The position numbers were made by a program, and so were the translations under genes. From Streptomyces cyaneochromogenes (GTDB lineage Bacteria; Actinomycetota; Actinomycetes; Streptomycetales; Streptomycetaceae): a DNA stretch of 64,000 nt. Below the pieces are notes generated by a model. It was not told the origin of the DNA and made no database searches. It worked only from the letters and a program-made list of their open reading frames with translations. Each line of letters begins with the position of its first letter. Within the stretch, counting starts at the first letter, position 1. The stretch lies in assembly GCF_003963535.1 (NCBI RefSeq), contig NZ_CP034539.1:1550001-1614000 (forward strand), in the 5' to 3' direction. Positions 46,328-55,390 of this stretch are shown one piece after another.

Positions 46328-47824
46328 ATGACGTCATCGGAGACCAATCCGGCCAGGAGGACCGCCGAGCCCCCTACGACGCCGACCGGGGGCGGGCCGG
46401 AGCACCATCCGGGCACTCCTGCCTGGGAGTTGCTGCTGCCGGCCGTGTCGGCGCCCGCACGCGCGCGTGGCCGTTCACTGCAGGCGGCGTTGCGTGCGGC
46501 GGTGCGGTCGGGGCGGCTCGCGCCGGGTACCCGGCTGCCGTCGAGCCGGGATCTCGCCGCCGACCTCGGGGTGTCGCGAGGGCTGGTCACCGAGGCGTAC
46601 GAGCAGTTGACGGCGGAGGGCTATCTGCGCAGCGGCCGGGGTGCCGGGACCTGGGTCGGCGGTGCCGTACGGGCCGCCCGGCCAGGCACGCGTGACCTCG
46701 CTCCGCGCTCCGCCGACGCCCGGGCCGACTTCGTACCCGGCACGCCGGACGTGTCGCTGTTCCCGCGTGCCGCGTGGGCGGCGGCGCAACGCGGCGTGCT
46801 GGCCGAGCTGCCGCACCACGAGCTCGGCTACCCCGACCCGCGCGGGCTCCCCCGGCTGCGTACGGCGCTCGCCGAGCTGCTCGCCCGCCGGCGGGGCGTG
46901 GTCGCGGATCCCGAGCGCATCGTGGTCGTGTCCGGGGTGTCGCAGGCGACGACGGTGCTGGGTTTCGTGCTGCACGCGCGCGGGATGCGCGAAGTCGGTG
47001 TCGAGGACCCCGGAAGCCCGCAGCACGACGCCCTCTACGCCGCCGCCGGCGTCTCCACGGTGCCGCTGCCCATGGACGACGAGGGGCTCGCCGTCGGCCC
47101 GCTGCGGGAGTCGGGCGTACGGTCCGTCGTCACGACGCCCGCCCACCAGTTCCCCACCGGCATCGCGTACTCCGCCCGTCGCCGTACGGAACTGCTCGAC
47201 TGGGCGCGGTCCGTCGACGGGTACGTCCTGGAGGACGACTACGACGGCGACTTCCGCTACGACCGCGCCCCCGTGGGCGCCCTCCAGGGACTCGACCCGG
47301 AGCGTGTCGCCTACGCGGGATCGGTCAGCAAGTCCCTCGCCCCGGGGCTGCGGCCCGGCTGGCTGCTCGTACCGGAGCCCCTGACCGAGGAGGTCGTCGA
47401 GCGCAAACGGACCATGGATCTCGGGCATCCGACCCTGGATCAGGCGCTGTTCGCCCGGTTCCTGGAGCGCGGCGACTACGACCGCCAGCTGCGCCGCTGC
47501 CAGCGGGCGTACCGGGAGCGTCGCGACGCCCTGGTCGGCGCCCTGGAGGAGCACTTTCCGGGGGCGGAGGTGTCCGGGATCGCCGCGGGACTGCACGTCA
47601 TCGCCGCGCTGCCGGAGCGGTACGGGCCCCAGGACCGGTTCCTCGCGCGCGTGGCCGCGGCCGGGGTGGCGGTGCGCCCTGTGACGGACTACACGCACGC
47701 GCGTGCCGGTGAGATCGGGCATCCGGGCGTGCGGCTGGTCCTGGGGTACGCGCATCTGTCGCCCACGCGGATCCGGGCGGGCGTACGGCTGATGGCGGAG
47801 GCGGTGGCCACGCGTCCGGGCTGA
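46328..47824 (+). CDS. MocR-family PLP-dependent GntR regulator
   Basis: 498 residues. GntR winged HTH about 48-112 (LPSSRDLAADLGVSRGLVTE), then a type-I aminotransferase-like domain with the PLP lysine in AGSVSKSLAPGLRPGW and DDYDGDFRYDR. Likely controls the divergent EamA exporter using PLP plus an amine or amino acid. No ribosome site; the ATG is just behind TTTAAGG, so a leaderless start is likely. Confidence 0.92.
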   Translation: MTSSETNPARRTAEPPTTPTGGGPEHHPGTPAWELLLPAVSAPARARGRSLQAALRAAVRSGRLAPGTRLPSSRDLAADLGVSRGLVTEAYEQLTAEGYLRSGRGAGTWVGGAVRAARPGTRDLAPRSADARADFVPGTPDVSLFPRAAWAAAQRGVLAELPHHELGYPDPRGLPRLRTALAELLARRRGVVADPERIVVVSGVSQATTVLGFVLHARGMREVGVEDPGSPQHDALYAAAGVSTVPLPMDDEGLAVGPLRESGVRSVVTTPAHQFPTGIAYSARRRTELLDWARSVDGYVLEDDYDGDFRYDRAPVGALQGLDPERVAYAGSVSKSLAPGLRPGWLLVPEPLTEEVVERKRTMDLGHPTLDQALFARFLERGDYDRQLRRCQRAYRERRDALVGALEEHFPGAEVSGIAAGLHVIAALPERYGPQDRFLARVAAAGVAVRPVTDYTHARAGEIGHPGVRLVLGYAHLSPTRIRAGVRLMAEAVATRPG

Positions 47825-47965
47825 CCGGGAGGGCCGGGGAGGTCGGGGGAGCCGAGAGGGCCGGGAAGGCCGGGCGGCTCGTCGCGCCCACCGGGAGGTG
47901 ACCGGAACCCTGCGTCCGCCTGTCCCCCACCTGACACACCAGTTCCCCCGCGGATGCGGTCAGTT

Positions 47966-47987
47966 GTTCACTTGTGGTTTCCGTGTG
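47966..47987 (+). promoter_or_regulatory. PHO-box-like direct repeat upstream of phoD
   Basis: GTTCACTTGTG followed directly by GTTTCCGTGTG. PhoP in Streptomyces binds 11-bp direct repeats of GTTCACC type. First unit is a good match, the second weaker. It lies 64 bp before the phoD start. Confidence 0.55.
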
Positions 47988-48050
47988 CGCTGCGGCGCCC
48001 CAGTAGTTGTGGCACTGCACACTGGCCGGATCCCGCCCCTGGAGGCCTCC

Positions 48051-49625
48051 ATGTCACACCGTCCGTTCCCGGGTCGTCGCAGCGTGCTGCGCGGCTCGCT
48101 CGCCGCGTCGGCGGCCCTGACCCTGCCCACCGCCCTCGGCTCGGCACCGGCCTTCGCCCTGTCGGGGCGTCCCAAGGCGGGCTGGGGCGTGCAGACGGGG
48201 GACGTGACCTGCGACTCGGGGCTGGTGTGGGTGCGGTCCGACCGTCCGGCCCGGATGATCGTCGAGACGTCCGCGACCGAGTCGTTCCGGGGCGCGCGCA
48301 GATGGCAGGGCCCGCTGCTCGGCGCGGACACCGATTTCACCGGCACGACCCGGCTGCGCGGCCTGCCGTCCGGTGAGCAGATCCACTACCGCGTGCTGCT
48401 CGCCGACCCGGACGACCCGCGCCGCACCGGCGAGCCGGTCACCGGCACGTTCCGGACGGCCTCCGCACGGCGGCGCGACGGGGTGCGTTTCGTGTGGTCC
48501 GGCGACCTGGCCGGGCAGGGCTGGGGCATCAACCCGGACTTCGGCGGCTACCGGATCTACAACGCGATGGCCGCGCTGGACCCGGACTTCTTCATCTGCA
48601 GCGGCGACAACATCTACGCCGACGGACCGATCGCGGCCTCGGTCACCCTGCCCGACGGCAGCACCTGGCGGAACGTCACGACCGAGGAGAAGTCCAAGGT
48701 CGCCGAGACCCTGGCCGAGTTCCGCGGCAACTTCCGCTACAACCTGCTGGACGACAACCTCAAGCGGTTCAACGCCCAGGTGCCCTCGATCATCCAGTGG
48801 GACGACCACGAGGTGACCAACAACTGGTACCCGGGCGAGATCCTCGGCGACACCCGCTACACCGAGAAGAACGTCGACGTGCTGGCTGCACGCGCCCGGC
48901 AGGCCTTCTCGGAGTACTACCCGATCTCGACCCTGCGCCGCCCCGACGGACGGGTCTACCGGGTCGTCAACCACGGTCCGCTGCTGGACGTGTTCGTGCT
49001 GGACATGCGCACCTACCGCAACGCCAACTCCACGGACAACCAGCCCACCGACGCCCAGGGCATTCTCGGCGCCGAGCAGTTGGCGTGGCTCAAACGCGAG
49101 CTGGCCCGCTCCCGGGCGGTGTGGAAGGTGATCGCGTCGGACATGCCGCTCGGCCTGGTGGTGCCGGACACCGGCGACGGCAAGCCGAACATCGAGGCCG
49201 TGGCGCAGGGCGACCCCGGGGCACCGCTGGGGCGGGAGCTGCAGATCGCCGAGCTGCTGCGGTTCATCAAGCACCGCAGGATCACCGGCACGGTGTGGCT
49301 GACGGCCGACGTGCACTACACCTCGGCCCAGCACTACCAGCCGTCGCGGGCGGCCTTCACCGACTTCGAGCCGTTCTGGGAGTTCGTCTCCGGCCCGCTC
49401 AACGCGGGCGCGTTCCCGGCGAACACCCTGGACAACACCTTCGGCCCCGAGCGGGTGTTCATCAAGGCGCCGACGACGGCCAACGTCTCGCCCGCCGGCG
49501 GTTACCAGTTCTTCGGCGAGGTCGACATCGACGGTGACAGCGGCGAGCTGACGGTGCGGCTGCGCGAGTCGGACGGCACCGTCCTGTTCACACAGGTCCT
49601 GCAGCCGGGCCGGGTCGGCCAGTGA
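48051..49625 (+). CDS. phoD: Alkaline phosphatase/phosphodiesterase PhoD, Tat-exported
   Basis: 524 residues. Twin-arginine signal GRRSVLRGSLAASAALTLP, then the PhoD-like N domain and metallophosphatase domain with metal ligands in SGDNIYADG, IQWDDHEVTNNW and LTADVHYTSAQHYQP. Releases phosphate from phosphodiesters outside the cell during phosphate starvation. ATG 48051 has GGAGGCC upstream. Confidence 0.94.
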   Translation: MSHRPFPGRRSVLRGSLAASAALTLPTALGSAPAFALSGRPKAGWGVQTGDVTCDSGLVWVRSDRPARMIVETSATESFRGARRWQGPLLGADTDFTGTTRLRGLPSGEQIHYRVLLADPDDPRRTGEPVTGTFRTASARRRDGVRFVWSGDLAGQGWGINPDFGGYRIYNAMAALDPDFFICSGDNIYADGPIAASVTLPDGSTWRNVTTEEKSKVAETLAEFRGNFRYNLLDDNLKRFNAQVPSIIQWDDHEVTNNWYPGEILGDTRYTEKNVDVLAARARQAFSEYYPISTLRRPDGRVYRVVNHGPLLDVFVLDMRTYRNANSTDNQPTDAQGILGAEQLAWLKRELARSRAVWKVIASDMPLGLVVPDTGDGKPNIEAVAQGDPGAPLGRELQIAELLRFIKHRRITGTVWLTADVHYTSAQHYQPSRAAFTDFEPFWEFVSGPLNAGAFPANTLDNTFGPERVFIKAPTTANVSPAGGYQFFGEVDIDGDSGELTVRLRESDGTVLFTQVLQPGRVGQ

Positions 49626-49644
49626 TTCCCGTAGCCTGAGACGC

Positions 49645-49681
49645 GTGCCGCGTACCCGCGTCATCCCCGGGTACGCGGCAC
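49645..49681 (+). terminator. phoD terminator
   Basis: Perfect 14-bp stem GTGCCGCGTACCCG with its complement and a 9-nt loop, 20 bp after the phoD stop. Confidence 0.85.
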
Positions 49682-49768
49682 AGTCGCAGCCGCCGGGCGA
49701 ACACCCTCCGGCAGAGGGCTTTTTTGCAGGTCAGCGCGATTGTCAGTGGTCGCCTCTACGGTTTTTCC

Positions 49769-51178
49769 ATGACGCGATCTCTACAGGCCGTGGCCTATTG
49801 CCGACCCTCCGTGCTGGAGTCCGCAGCGAGCGGACAGCGCCTGGGACTCGAGACCTCACGGGGTGCGACGCCATCGGGTGTCGAGGACCATCCGCGGTTC
49901 TTCGCGGGCTTCCTGACGTCTCCTCAGGTGGCCTCCGCCGGGCTGCTCGCGGTGGCCGACGTGGCGGCCGCGCGCTACTACCAGCGGCAGCTGCGCGCCT
50001 CCCTCGACCCGGTGGTCACGGGCAACGGCGACCGCCTGCGGTTCGAGTCCTTCTCCGGCTGCGGCGGGGTGTACGCCCGCCTCGACGTGCTGGAGTCCGG
50101 CCTCGACGGCGGCGAGGTGGGCCACGGCACGACGAACGTCGACGTCAACAACCCCCTGCGCGAGGCGCTGTCCAGGATCGGCGCGGACGATCCGCTCCAC
50201 CTGCGGGTGGGCCCCGAGGAGCTGGCCGTGACCACGCTGGACGGCCCGGTCGTGGAGAAGAAGGTGCCGCTTCCGGACCGCTGGCTGCGGGGCTTCGCCG
50301 AGGCGCAGGTGACAGCGGCCGGCTTCGATCTGCGGGCCGAGCTGCCGGCCGCGGAGGCCCTTCGGTTCCTGCGCGCTCTGCCGCGTAGCGGGGGGCGGGG
50401 TGCCTCGACAGGTCCGCGCTGGGTGGTGGCCTCGGGCAGCGGACTGCGGCCGACCACGCGCGCGGTGCGGGGCGCGGTGTGCCTGCCCGGCCCGGAGCGG
50501 CTGGTCGCGCTGCAGCGGGTGCTGCGGTTCGCCACGGCCCTGCGGGTGTACGGCCCCGGGGTCGTCGGCGGTTCGGCCGCCACGGCGAGTGCCTGGGAGG
50601 CGGTGCTGCCGGGCATGCGGCTGACGCTCACGCTGTCGCCGGACGCCTCGCGCGGCTTCTCCGGCGAGGGTGGCGTCCTCGACGCGCTCGCCACCGACGA
50701 GGCCGCCGAGGACGCCGAGTTGATCGCGGTGCTCCTCGCGTGGGAGCCCCGCATCGACGTCGGTGACCTGGCCGCCGCGTCGGGCCTCACGCCCGAGCGC
50801 GCCCGGGCGGCACTGATCCGCTTGGGGACGTCGGGGCGGGTCGGGTACGACACGGCGGAGGCCGCGTACTTCCACCGGGAGCTGCCGTACGACGCCGAGC
50901 GGGTGGAGCGCCACAATCCGCGGTTGCGTTCGGCCCGGGCGCTGGTGGCGGCGGGGGCGGTCGTGCTGGGCGGCGGCATCGGGACGGTGACGGCCGAGGA
51001 CGGCCACGTGCACCGGGTGCGCGACGAGGCGGGGGTGTTCAGCTGCTCCTGTCTGTGGTGGGCGAAGTACCGGGGCGGGCGCGGGCCGTGCAAGCACGCG
51101 CTGGCGGTGCGGATGGTACGGCGAGGCGTCGCCGCGGCGGAGCGGGACTTGGCGGGGGTCGACGGGGGTGCGCGATGA
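49769..51178 (+). CDS. SWIM zinc-finger protein
   Basis: 469 residues. The SWIM finger is at the C-terminus: CSC-x12-CKH (FSCSCLWWAKYRGGRGPCKHAL). The bulk has no catalytic motif that I can see. Such proteins occur in Streptomyces operons with DUF6493 and sometimes MoxR/VWA genes; only the DUF6493 partner is here. ATG 49769 chosen; a longer frame from 49724 lacks support. Confidence 0.88.
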   Translation: MTRSLQAVAYCRPSVLESAASGQRLGLETSRGATPSGVEDHPRFFAGFLTSPQVASAGLLAVADVAAARYYQRQLRASLDPVVTGNGDRLRFESFSGCGGVYARLDVLESGLDGGEVGHGTTNVDVNNPLREALSRIGADDPLHLRVGPEELAVTTLDGPVVEKKVPLPDRWLRGFAEAQVTAAGFDLRAELPAAEALRFLRALPRSGGRGASTGPRWVVASGSGLRPTTRAVRGAVCLPGPERLVALQRVLRFATALRVYGPGVVGGSAATASAWEAVLPGMRLTLTLSPDASRGFSGEGGVLDALATDEAAEDAELIAVLLAWEPRIDVGDLAAASGLTPERARAALIRLGTSGRVGYDTAEAAYFHRELPYDAERVERHNPRLRSARALVAAGAVVLGGGIGTVTAEDGHVHRVRDEAGVFSCSCLWWAKYRGGRGPCKHALAVRMVRRGVAAAERDLAGVDGGAR

Positions 51179-53814
51179 GTTCGCTGATGGATGCGGTACG
51201 GGCGGGGCGGACGGCCGAGGTGGTGAGTCTGCTGGACGGGATGACGGACGCCGAACGACGGGCGTTCTTCCCGGAGTTGAGGGCCTTGCGCAAGGAGCTG
51301 AGGACGGATCAGTGGACCTCGGGGGCCCGCCGCGCCTACCCCGCCCTGCATGCCGCGGGGGCGGCGTGCCAGACCGGCGCGGCCGGTGTGGCGAGTTGGC
51401 TGGCCGCCTCCGACATGCGCTGGTGGCCGGCCTCGCCGGGTGTGCTGATCGATGTCCTGGGCGACCGGGCGCCGGGCTGGCTCGCCGATGTGGCGCACCG
51501 GATCGCCGAGCGGCCGGTCAACGCGCTTGTGCCGTATGAGCTGATGGCGGGTCTGGTGCGGCTGTCCGGCTGCCCGGTGCCGACGACCGAGGCCTACGTC
51601 CATGGGTGGGTGCAGCACATCGGCCACGTCTGGCAGCGCGGCGACACGGTCCTGGACCGACTGCGCAAGGACCCGCATCTCGCCCAGCTCACGGCGGCGC
51701 TCTTCGAGACGAACGACATCGGCGGCCGACTGGCCTGGTCCGCTGCCGAGGGTCCGGACAGCTGGGCCGACGCGCTCGCCCAGCTCACCGCCGAGGGCAG
51801 CCTGGACCGGAAGGCGACGGTCGGCGCGTGCCTGGCCCGGCTGCTGCGCGGCGGCCCGGCGGCCGATCACCGGGTGTTCCTGCGGATGCTGCAGGCGTTC
51901 GCCCTCACCCGGGACGAGCAGCGGGAGCACACGGCCGACTGGCTGGCACTGGCCTCCGACGCCGCTTCCGTCGTGGCCGGGCACGCCCAGTCGGTGCTCG
52001 GCTCGCTCGCCCTGGACGGTGAACTGACCACGCGCCAACTGGTCGAGATGTCGGGCGCGGTCCTCTTCCGTACCGAGAAGAAGCTGGTGCGTGCCCAGTT
52101 GGTCCTGCTGGGCAAGGTGCTCATTCGCGAGCCGTCCGCCGTGGAGGAGCTGCTGCCCGCCGCCACGCAGGCGTTCGGGCACGAGGACTCGGACGTACAG
52201 GAGCGGGCGCTCAAGCTGGTGGAACGGCATGTCGGCAAGGTCCGCAGCGTCCAGGTACGGGACGAACTCGCGTCGGCCGCCGCGCAGTTGATCCCGGTTC
52301 TGCGTGCGCGGGCGGTCCGGAGCCTGGGGGCCTCCCCCGCGTCCCCGGAGCAGATGACGTACGAGGAGGTCCTGCCGCCCGCGCCCGAGCCGGTGCGGCT
52401 GGCGGCCGCCCCGCGGTCGGTGGCCGAACTCGCGGAAGAGGTCGGAGCGTTGCTGGCGTCCGGCGCGGACGTGGCTACGTTCGAGCGCACCCTGGACGGG
52501 TTGGTGCGCCAGGCCCACGAGAACAAGGACGCGCTGGTGGAGGCACTCGCCCCCGTGGTGGCGCGCCTGTGGTGGGTCACCGCCGATTCCCCGCACATCC
52601 GGATGGACACCTACTTCGGCAACCGGCCGCACAGCCTGGAAATCGTCCTCGCGACGCTGCTGGACAAGGTGCCGACGGCCGATCTCCATGCCGCGGTCCA
52701 GCGCGGGACGTCGGGTTTCGAGTGCGTCCACGGAGCCCTCTCTCGTGCCGTCAACGCCCGTGTCTGGGAGGTGGCGTACCGGATCCGTACGGAACCGCTG
52801 CCGTTCCTGCTGTCCACGCCGACCTGGGGCACGGGCCTGCTGGAGCCTGACGAGCTCGTGGCCCGTCTCGACGAGTACCGGCGCCTGGGCGCCCGGGTCT
52901 CGGCGGCCGACTTCGCGCAGGCGCTGCTGCGGGTGCGCCGCGACGACCGTGCGACGGCCGAGGCTGCCGCGCTCCGGGCGGCCTCACTCGGCACCGCGGA
53001 AGGGGAACGCCTGGCCAAGTGGCTCACCGCGGCCGGCCCGGCCCTGTCGACGGCGAGGCGGCGGACCGCCGGCCGGCGCATCCTGCTGGAGTGCGGTGAA
53101 CTCCTGGAGTTGCAGGAGGACTTCCCGAGCGAGTTCCGGCCCCTCGGCCGGCCGGTGAGCGTCTACGGCGAGCGCCGGTACTGCTACCACTGGGACGACG
53201 ACATACGGCAGCACTGGCTAGCCGTCCTTCCCGAACGGCGTGAACTGATCGCGGTCAGGTTGCTGCACGACCTGTCCACGGTCGCCGTGGACGATTCCCG
53301 GGGGGCCGCCGCGATACTCCCGCTCCTCGCCGAGTCCGGCGGGGAGGCCGGTGAGGCCGTCCACCTGTCCGTGGCGTACGGGCTCGGTGCGCGGCACCCG
53401 GAGGACCGGCTCGCCGCCGTGGACGCTCTGCTGGTGCTGGCTGCGCGGGGGCAGCTCGACGCGGCCCGGCTGGGCGCGGATCTCGGGCAGCTGGTGCGGC
53501 GCGGGGCCGTGAAGCCGTCACGGCTGGTGGAGTCGGCGCGGACGGCGGCGGCCACGGGGGCGAACGCCACCGTCTGGGAGATGCTCCGGCACACCCTGCC
53601 CGTCCTGCTCGCCGACCTCGCGACGGGCGGGGCGGCCGCGCCGGCCCGGGGACTGGCGGACCTTCTGGCGGTCGCCGCGGAGTGCGCCGAGCGGACGGGG
53701 GCGCGCGAGGAACTGCCGCATCTGGCGGGGACGGCGGAGCGCCGTGGCTCGTCACGGCTCGTGACCCAGGCCCGGCGACTGCGCAGTGCACTGGCGGAGG
53801 GGGTGGCTGCCTGA
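51175..53814 (+). CDS. DUF6493-like HEAT-repeat protein
   Basis: 879 residues. Starts SSLMDAVRAGRTAEVVSLLDG and is an alpha-solenoid with many short Leu/Ala helices, no membrane segment and no catalytic motif. ATG overlaps the stop of the SWIM gene (ATGA). Works presumably as a scaffold for the SWIM protein. Function undescribed as far as I know. Confidence 0.8.
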   Translation: MSSLMDAVRAGRTAEVVSLLDGMTDAERRAFFPELRALRKELRTDQWTSGARRAYPALHAAGAACQTGAAGVASWLAASDMRWWPASPGVLIDVLGDRAPGWLADVAHRIAERPVNALVPYELMAGLVRLSGCPVPTTEAYVHGWVQHIGHVWQRGDTVLDRLRKDPHLAQLTAALFETNDIGGRLAWSAAEGPDSWADALAQLTAEGSLDRKATVGACLARLLRGGPAADHRVFLRMLQAFALTRDEQREHTADWLALASDAASVVAGHAQSVLGSLALDGELTTRQLVEMSGAVLFRTEKKLVRAQLVLLGKVLIREPSAVEELLPAATQAFGHEDSDVQERALKLVERHVGKVRSVQVRDELASAAAQLIPVLRARAVRSLGASPASPEQMTYEEVLPPAPEPVRLAAAPRSVAELAEEVGALLASGADVATFERTLDGLVRQAHENKDALVEALAPVVARLWWVTADSPHIRMDTYFGNRPHSLEIVLATLLDKVPTADLHAAVQRGTSGFECVHGALSRAVNARVWEVAYRIRTEPLPFLLSTPTWGTGLLEPDELVARLDEYRRLGARVSAADFAQALLRVRRDDRATAEAAALRAASLGTAEGERLAKWLTAAGPALSTARRRTAGRRILLECGELLELQEDFPSEFRPLGRPVSVYGERRYCYHWDDDIRQHWLAVLPERRELIAVRLLHDLSTVAVDDSRGAAAILPLLAESGGEAGEAVHLSVAYGLGARHPEDRLAAVDALLVLAARGQLDAARLGADLGQLVRRGAVKPSRLVESARTAAATGANATVWEMLRHTLPVLLADLATGGAAAPARGLADLLAVAAECAERTGAREELPHLAGTAERRGSSRLVTQARRLRSALAEGVAA

Positions 53815-53837
53815 CTCGGGCTGCCCGACGGACTATC

Positions 53838-53867
53838 TGACCGGCTGGATCGCAAACCAGACATAAT
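53838..53867 (+). promoter_or_regulatory. Candidate promoter of the ACT-GNAT gene
   Basis: TGACCG, 18-bp spacer, CATAAT. About 66 bp before the ATG, in a local AT-richer patch. Confidence 0.4.
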
Positions 53868-53932
53868 GGCTCTTTACCGCCCGGTCACAAAGCGTTCGTG
53901 ATCACGCAACACCCTTCCTTCACAGTGGGTGT

Positions 53933-55378
53933 ATGAGTCGAGACATGTCTGATGTGACGCGTGCAAAACATGGCCGTCCTGTACACCACTGGCGGCGCGA
54001 CGTCGTCGAGCTCGCCGCGCTCTTCACGGCGGTGGCGGTGGCCGACGCCGTGGCCAACCTGATCGGGCACGGGCCCGACGGACCGACACTGCTGCTGGCC
54101 TCGGCGGCCGTGCTGGTCGGTACGGTGGGGTTCCACACATGGTGGGCACGCCGCCACGGTCACGCACCGCCGAAGAGCGATACCGGTGCCCGGCCGCGCT
54201 CCGAGGAGCAGGCCGGGCCGTCGGACCAGTCACGGGACGCGTCCGCGACGGTGTCCGAGGAGAGTGCGCTGTGGCGGATGCGGACGACGGTGAAGGACGA
54301 ACCGGGGTCACTGGCAGCGCTGTGCGCGGCGCTCGCCGGGCTGCGGGTGGACATCCTGAGCCTGCAGACGCATCCGCTGGCCGAGGGCACGGTGGACGAG
54401 TTCCTGCTGCGAGCCCCGGGCGGGCTCGCGGCGGCCGACATCACCCGAGCGGTGTCGGTGGCCGGTGGCGCCGGCACCTGGATCGAGCGGGCGGACGCCC
54501 ATGATCTGGTGGACGCGCCGACCCGGGTGCTCGGCCTCGCCACCCGCACCGCCCTGGACGCGGCGGAACTTCCGCTGGCGCTGCGGCAGTTGCTGGGCCG
54601 GTGCACCATCCGGTCACTGCCCGCCGTCCCGGCCGTGGGCAGCCGGGCTCCGGAGCCGGTGCCCGTGGAAGGGGCTCTCGAGGACACCGTGATGCGGCTG
54701 CGTGCGCCGGAAGGTGGAGTGATCACTGTGGAGCGGCCGCATCTGCCGTTCACGCCGACCGAGTTCGCGCGGGCACGGGCGCTGGTGGAGCTGGACGCCC
54801 GGCTGGGCCCGCGTGTGCCGCGCAGCCAGGACGTACTGACGCTGCCCGAGGGCAATGACATCATCGTGCGCCGGGCGGACATCGGTGATCTGGCGGCCGC
54901 GAAGGAGATGCACGAGCGGTGCTCGACGCGGACGCTCGGGATGCGGTACCACGGGCCGATCGGCGACGCGGACCGCTACCTCAACCATCTGCTGAGCCCC
55001 CGGTTCGGCCGCACGCTCGCCGTGCAGACCGCGTCGGGTCGCGTCGTCGCCCTCGGCCACCTGCTGTGGGACGGTGACGAGACCGAGGTCGCGCTGCTCA
55101 TCGAGGACGCGTGGCAGCGGCGGGGCGTGGGCAGCGAGTTGCTCCGCAGGTTGGTGGGGATGGCGGTCGAGGCGGGCTGCGAGAGTGTGTACGCCGTGAC
55201 GCAGTCGTCCAACACCGGAATGGTCGCCGCGATGCGGGGATTGGGGCTCCCCCTCGACTATCAGATCGAGGAGGGGACCCTGGTCATCACGGCGCGGCTG
55301 GCTCCGCCGGTTGAGCCGGGGGGCGCCGCGGGGGTTGCGGAGCGGCTGTCGAGCGCGGCTGAACTGGGGAAGGCCTGA
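53933..55378 (+). CDS. Membrane-anchored ACT-GNAT acetyltransferase
   Basis: 481 residues. Two N-terminal membrane helices (about 25-45 and 52-70), linker, ACT domain about 105-180 (KDEPGSLAALCAALAGLRVD), middle region, and C-terminal GNAT domain about 300-465 with IEDAWQRRGVGSELLRRLV. ACT-GNAT proteins of Streptomyces and Micromonospora are known as protein lysine acetyltransferases controlled by amino acids. The membrane segment is an addition to that arrangement. ATG 53945 is an alternative start. Confidence 0.88.
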   Translation: MSRDMSDVTRAKHGRPVHHWRRDVVELAALFTAVAVADAVANLIGHGPDGPTLLLASAAVLVGTVGFHTWWARRHGHAPPKSDTGARPRSEEQAGPSDQSRDASATVSEESALWRMRTTVKDEPGSLAALCAALAGLRVDILSLQTHPLAEGTVDEFLLRAPGGLAAADITRAVSVAGGAGTWIERADAHDLVDAPTRVLGLATRTALDAAELPLALRQLLGRCTIRSLPAVPAVGSRAPEPVPVEGALEDTVMRLRAPEGGVITVERPHLPFTPTEFARARALVELDARLGPRVPRSQDVLTLPEGNDIIVRRADIGDLAAAKEMHERCSTRTLGMRYHGPIGDADRYLNHLLSPRFGRTLAVQTASGRVVALGHLLWDGDETEVALLIEDAWQRRGVGSELLRRLVGMAVEAGCESVYAVTQSSNTGMVAAMRGLGLPLDYQIEEGTLVITARLAPPVEPGGAAGVAERLSSAAELGKA

Positions 55379-55390
55379 GTGCCGTAAGAG

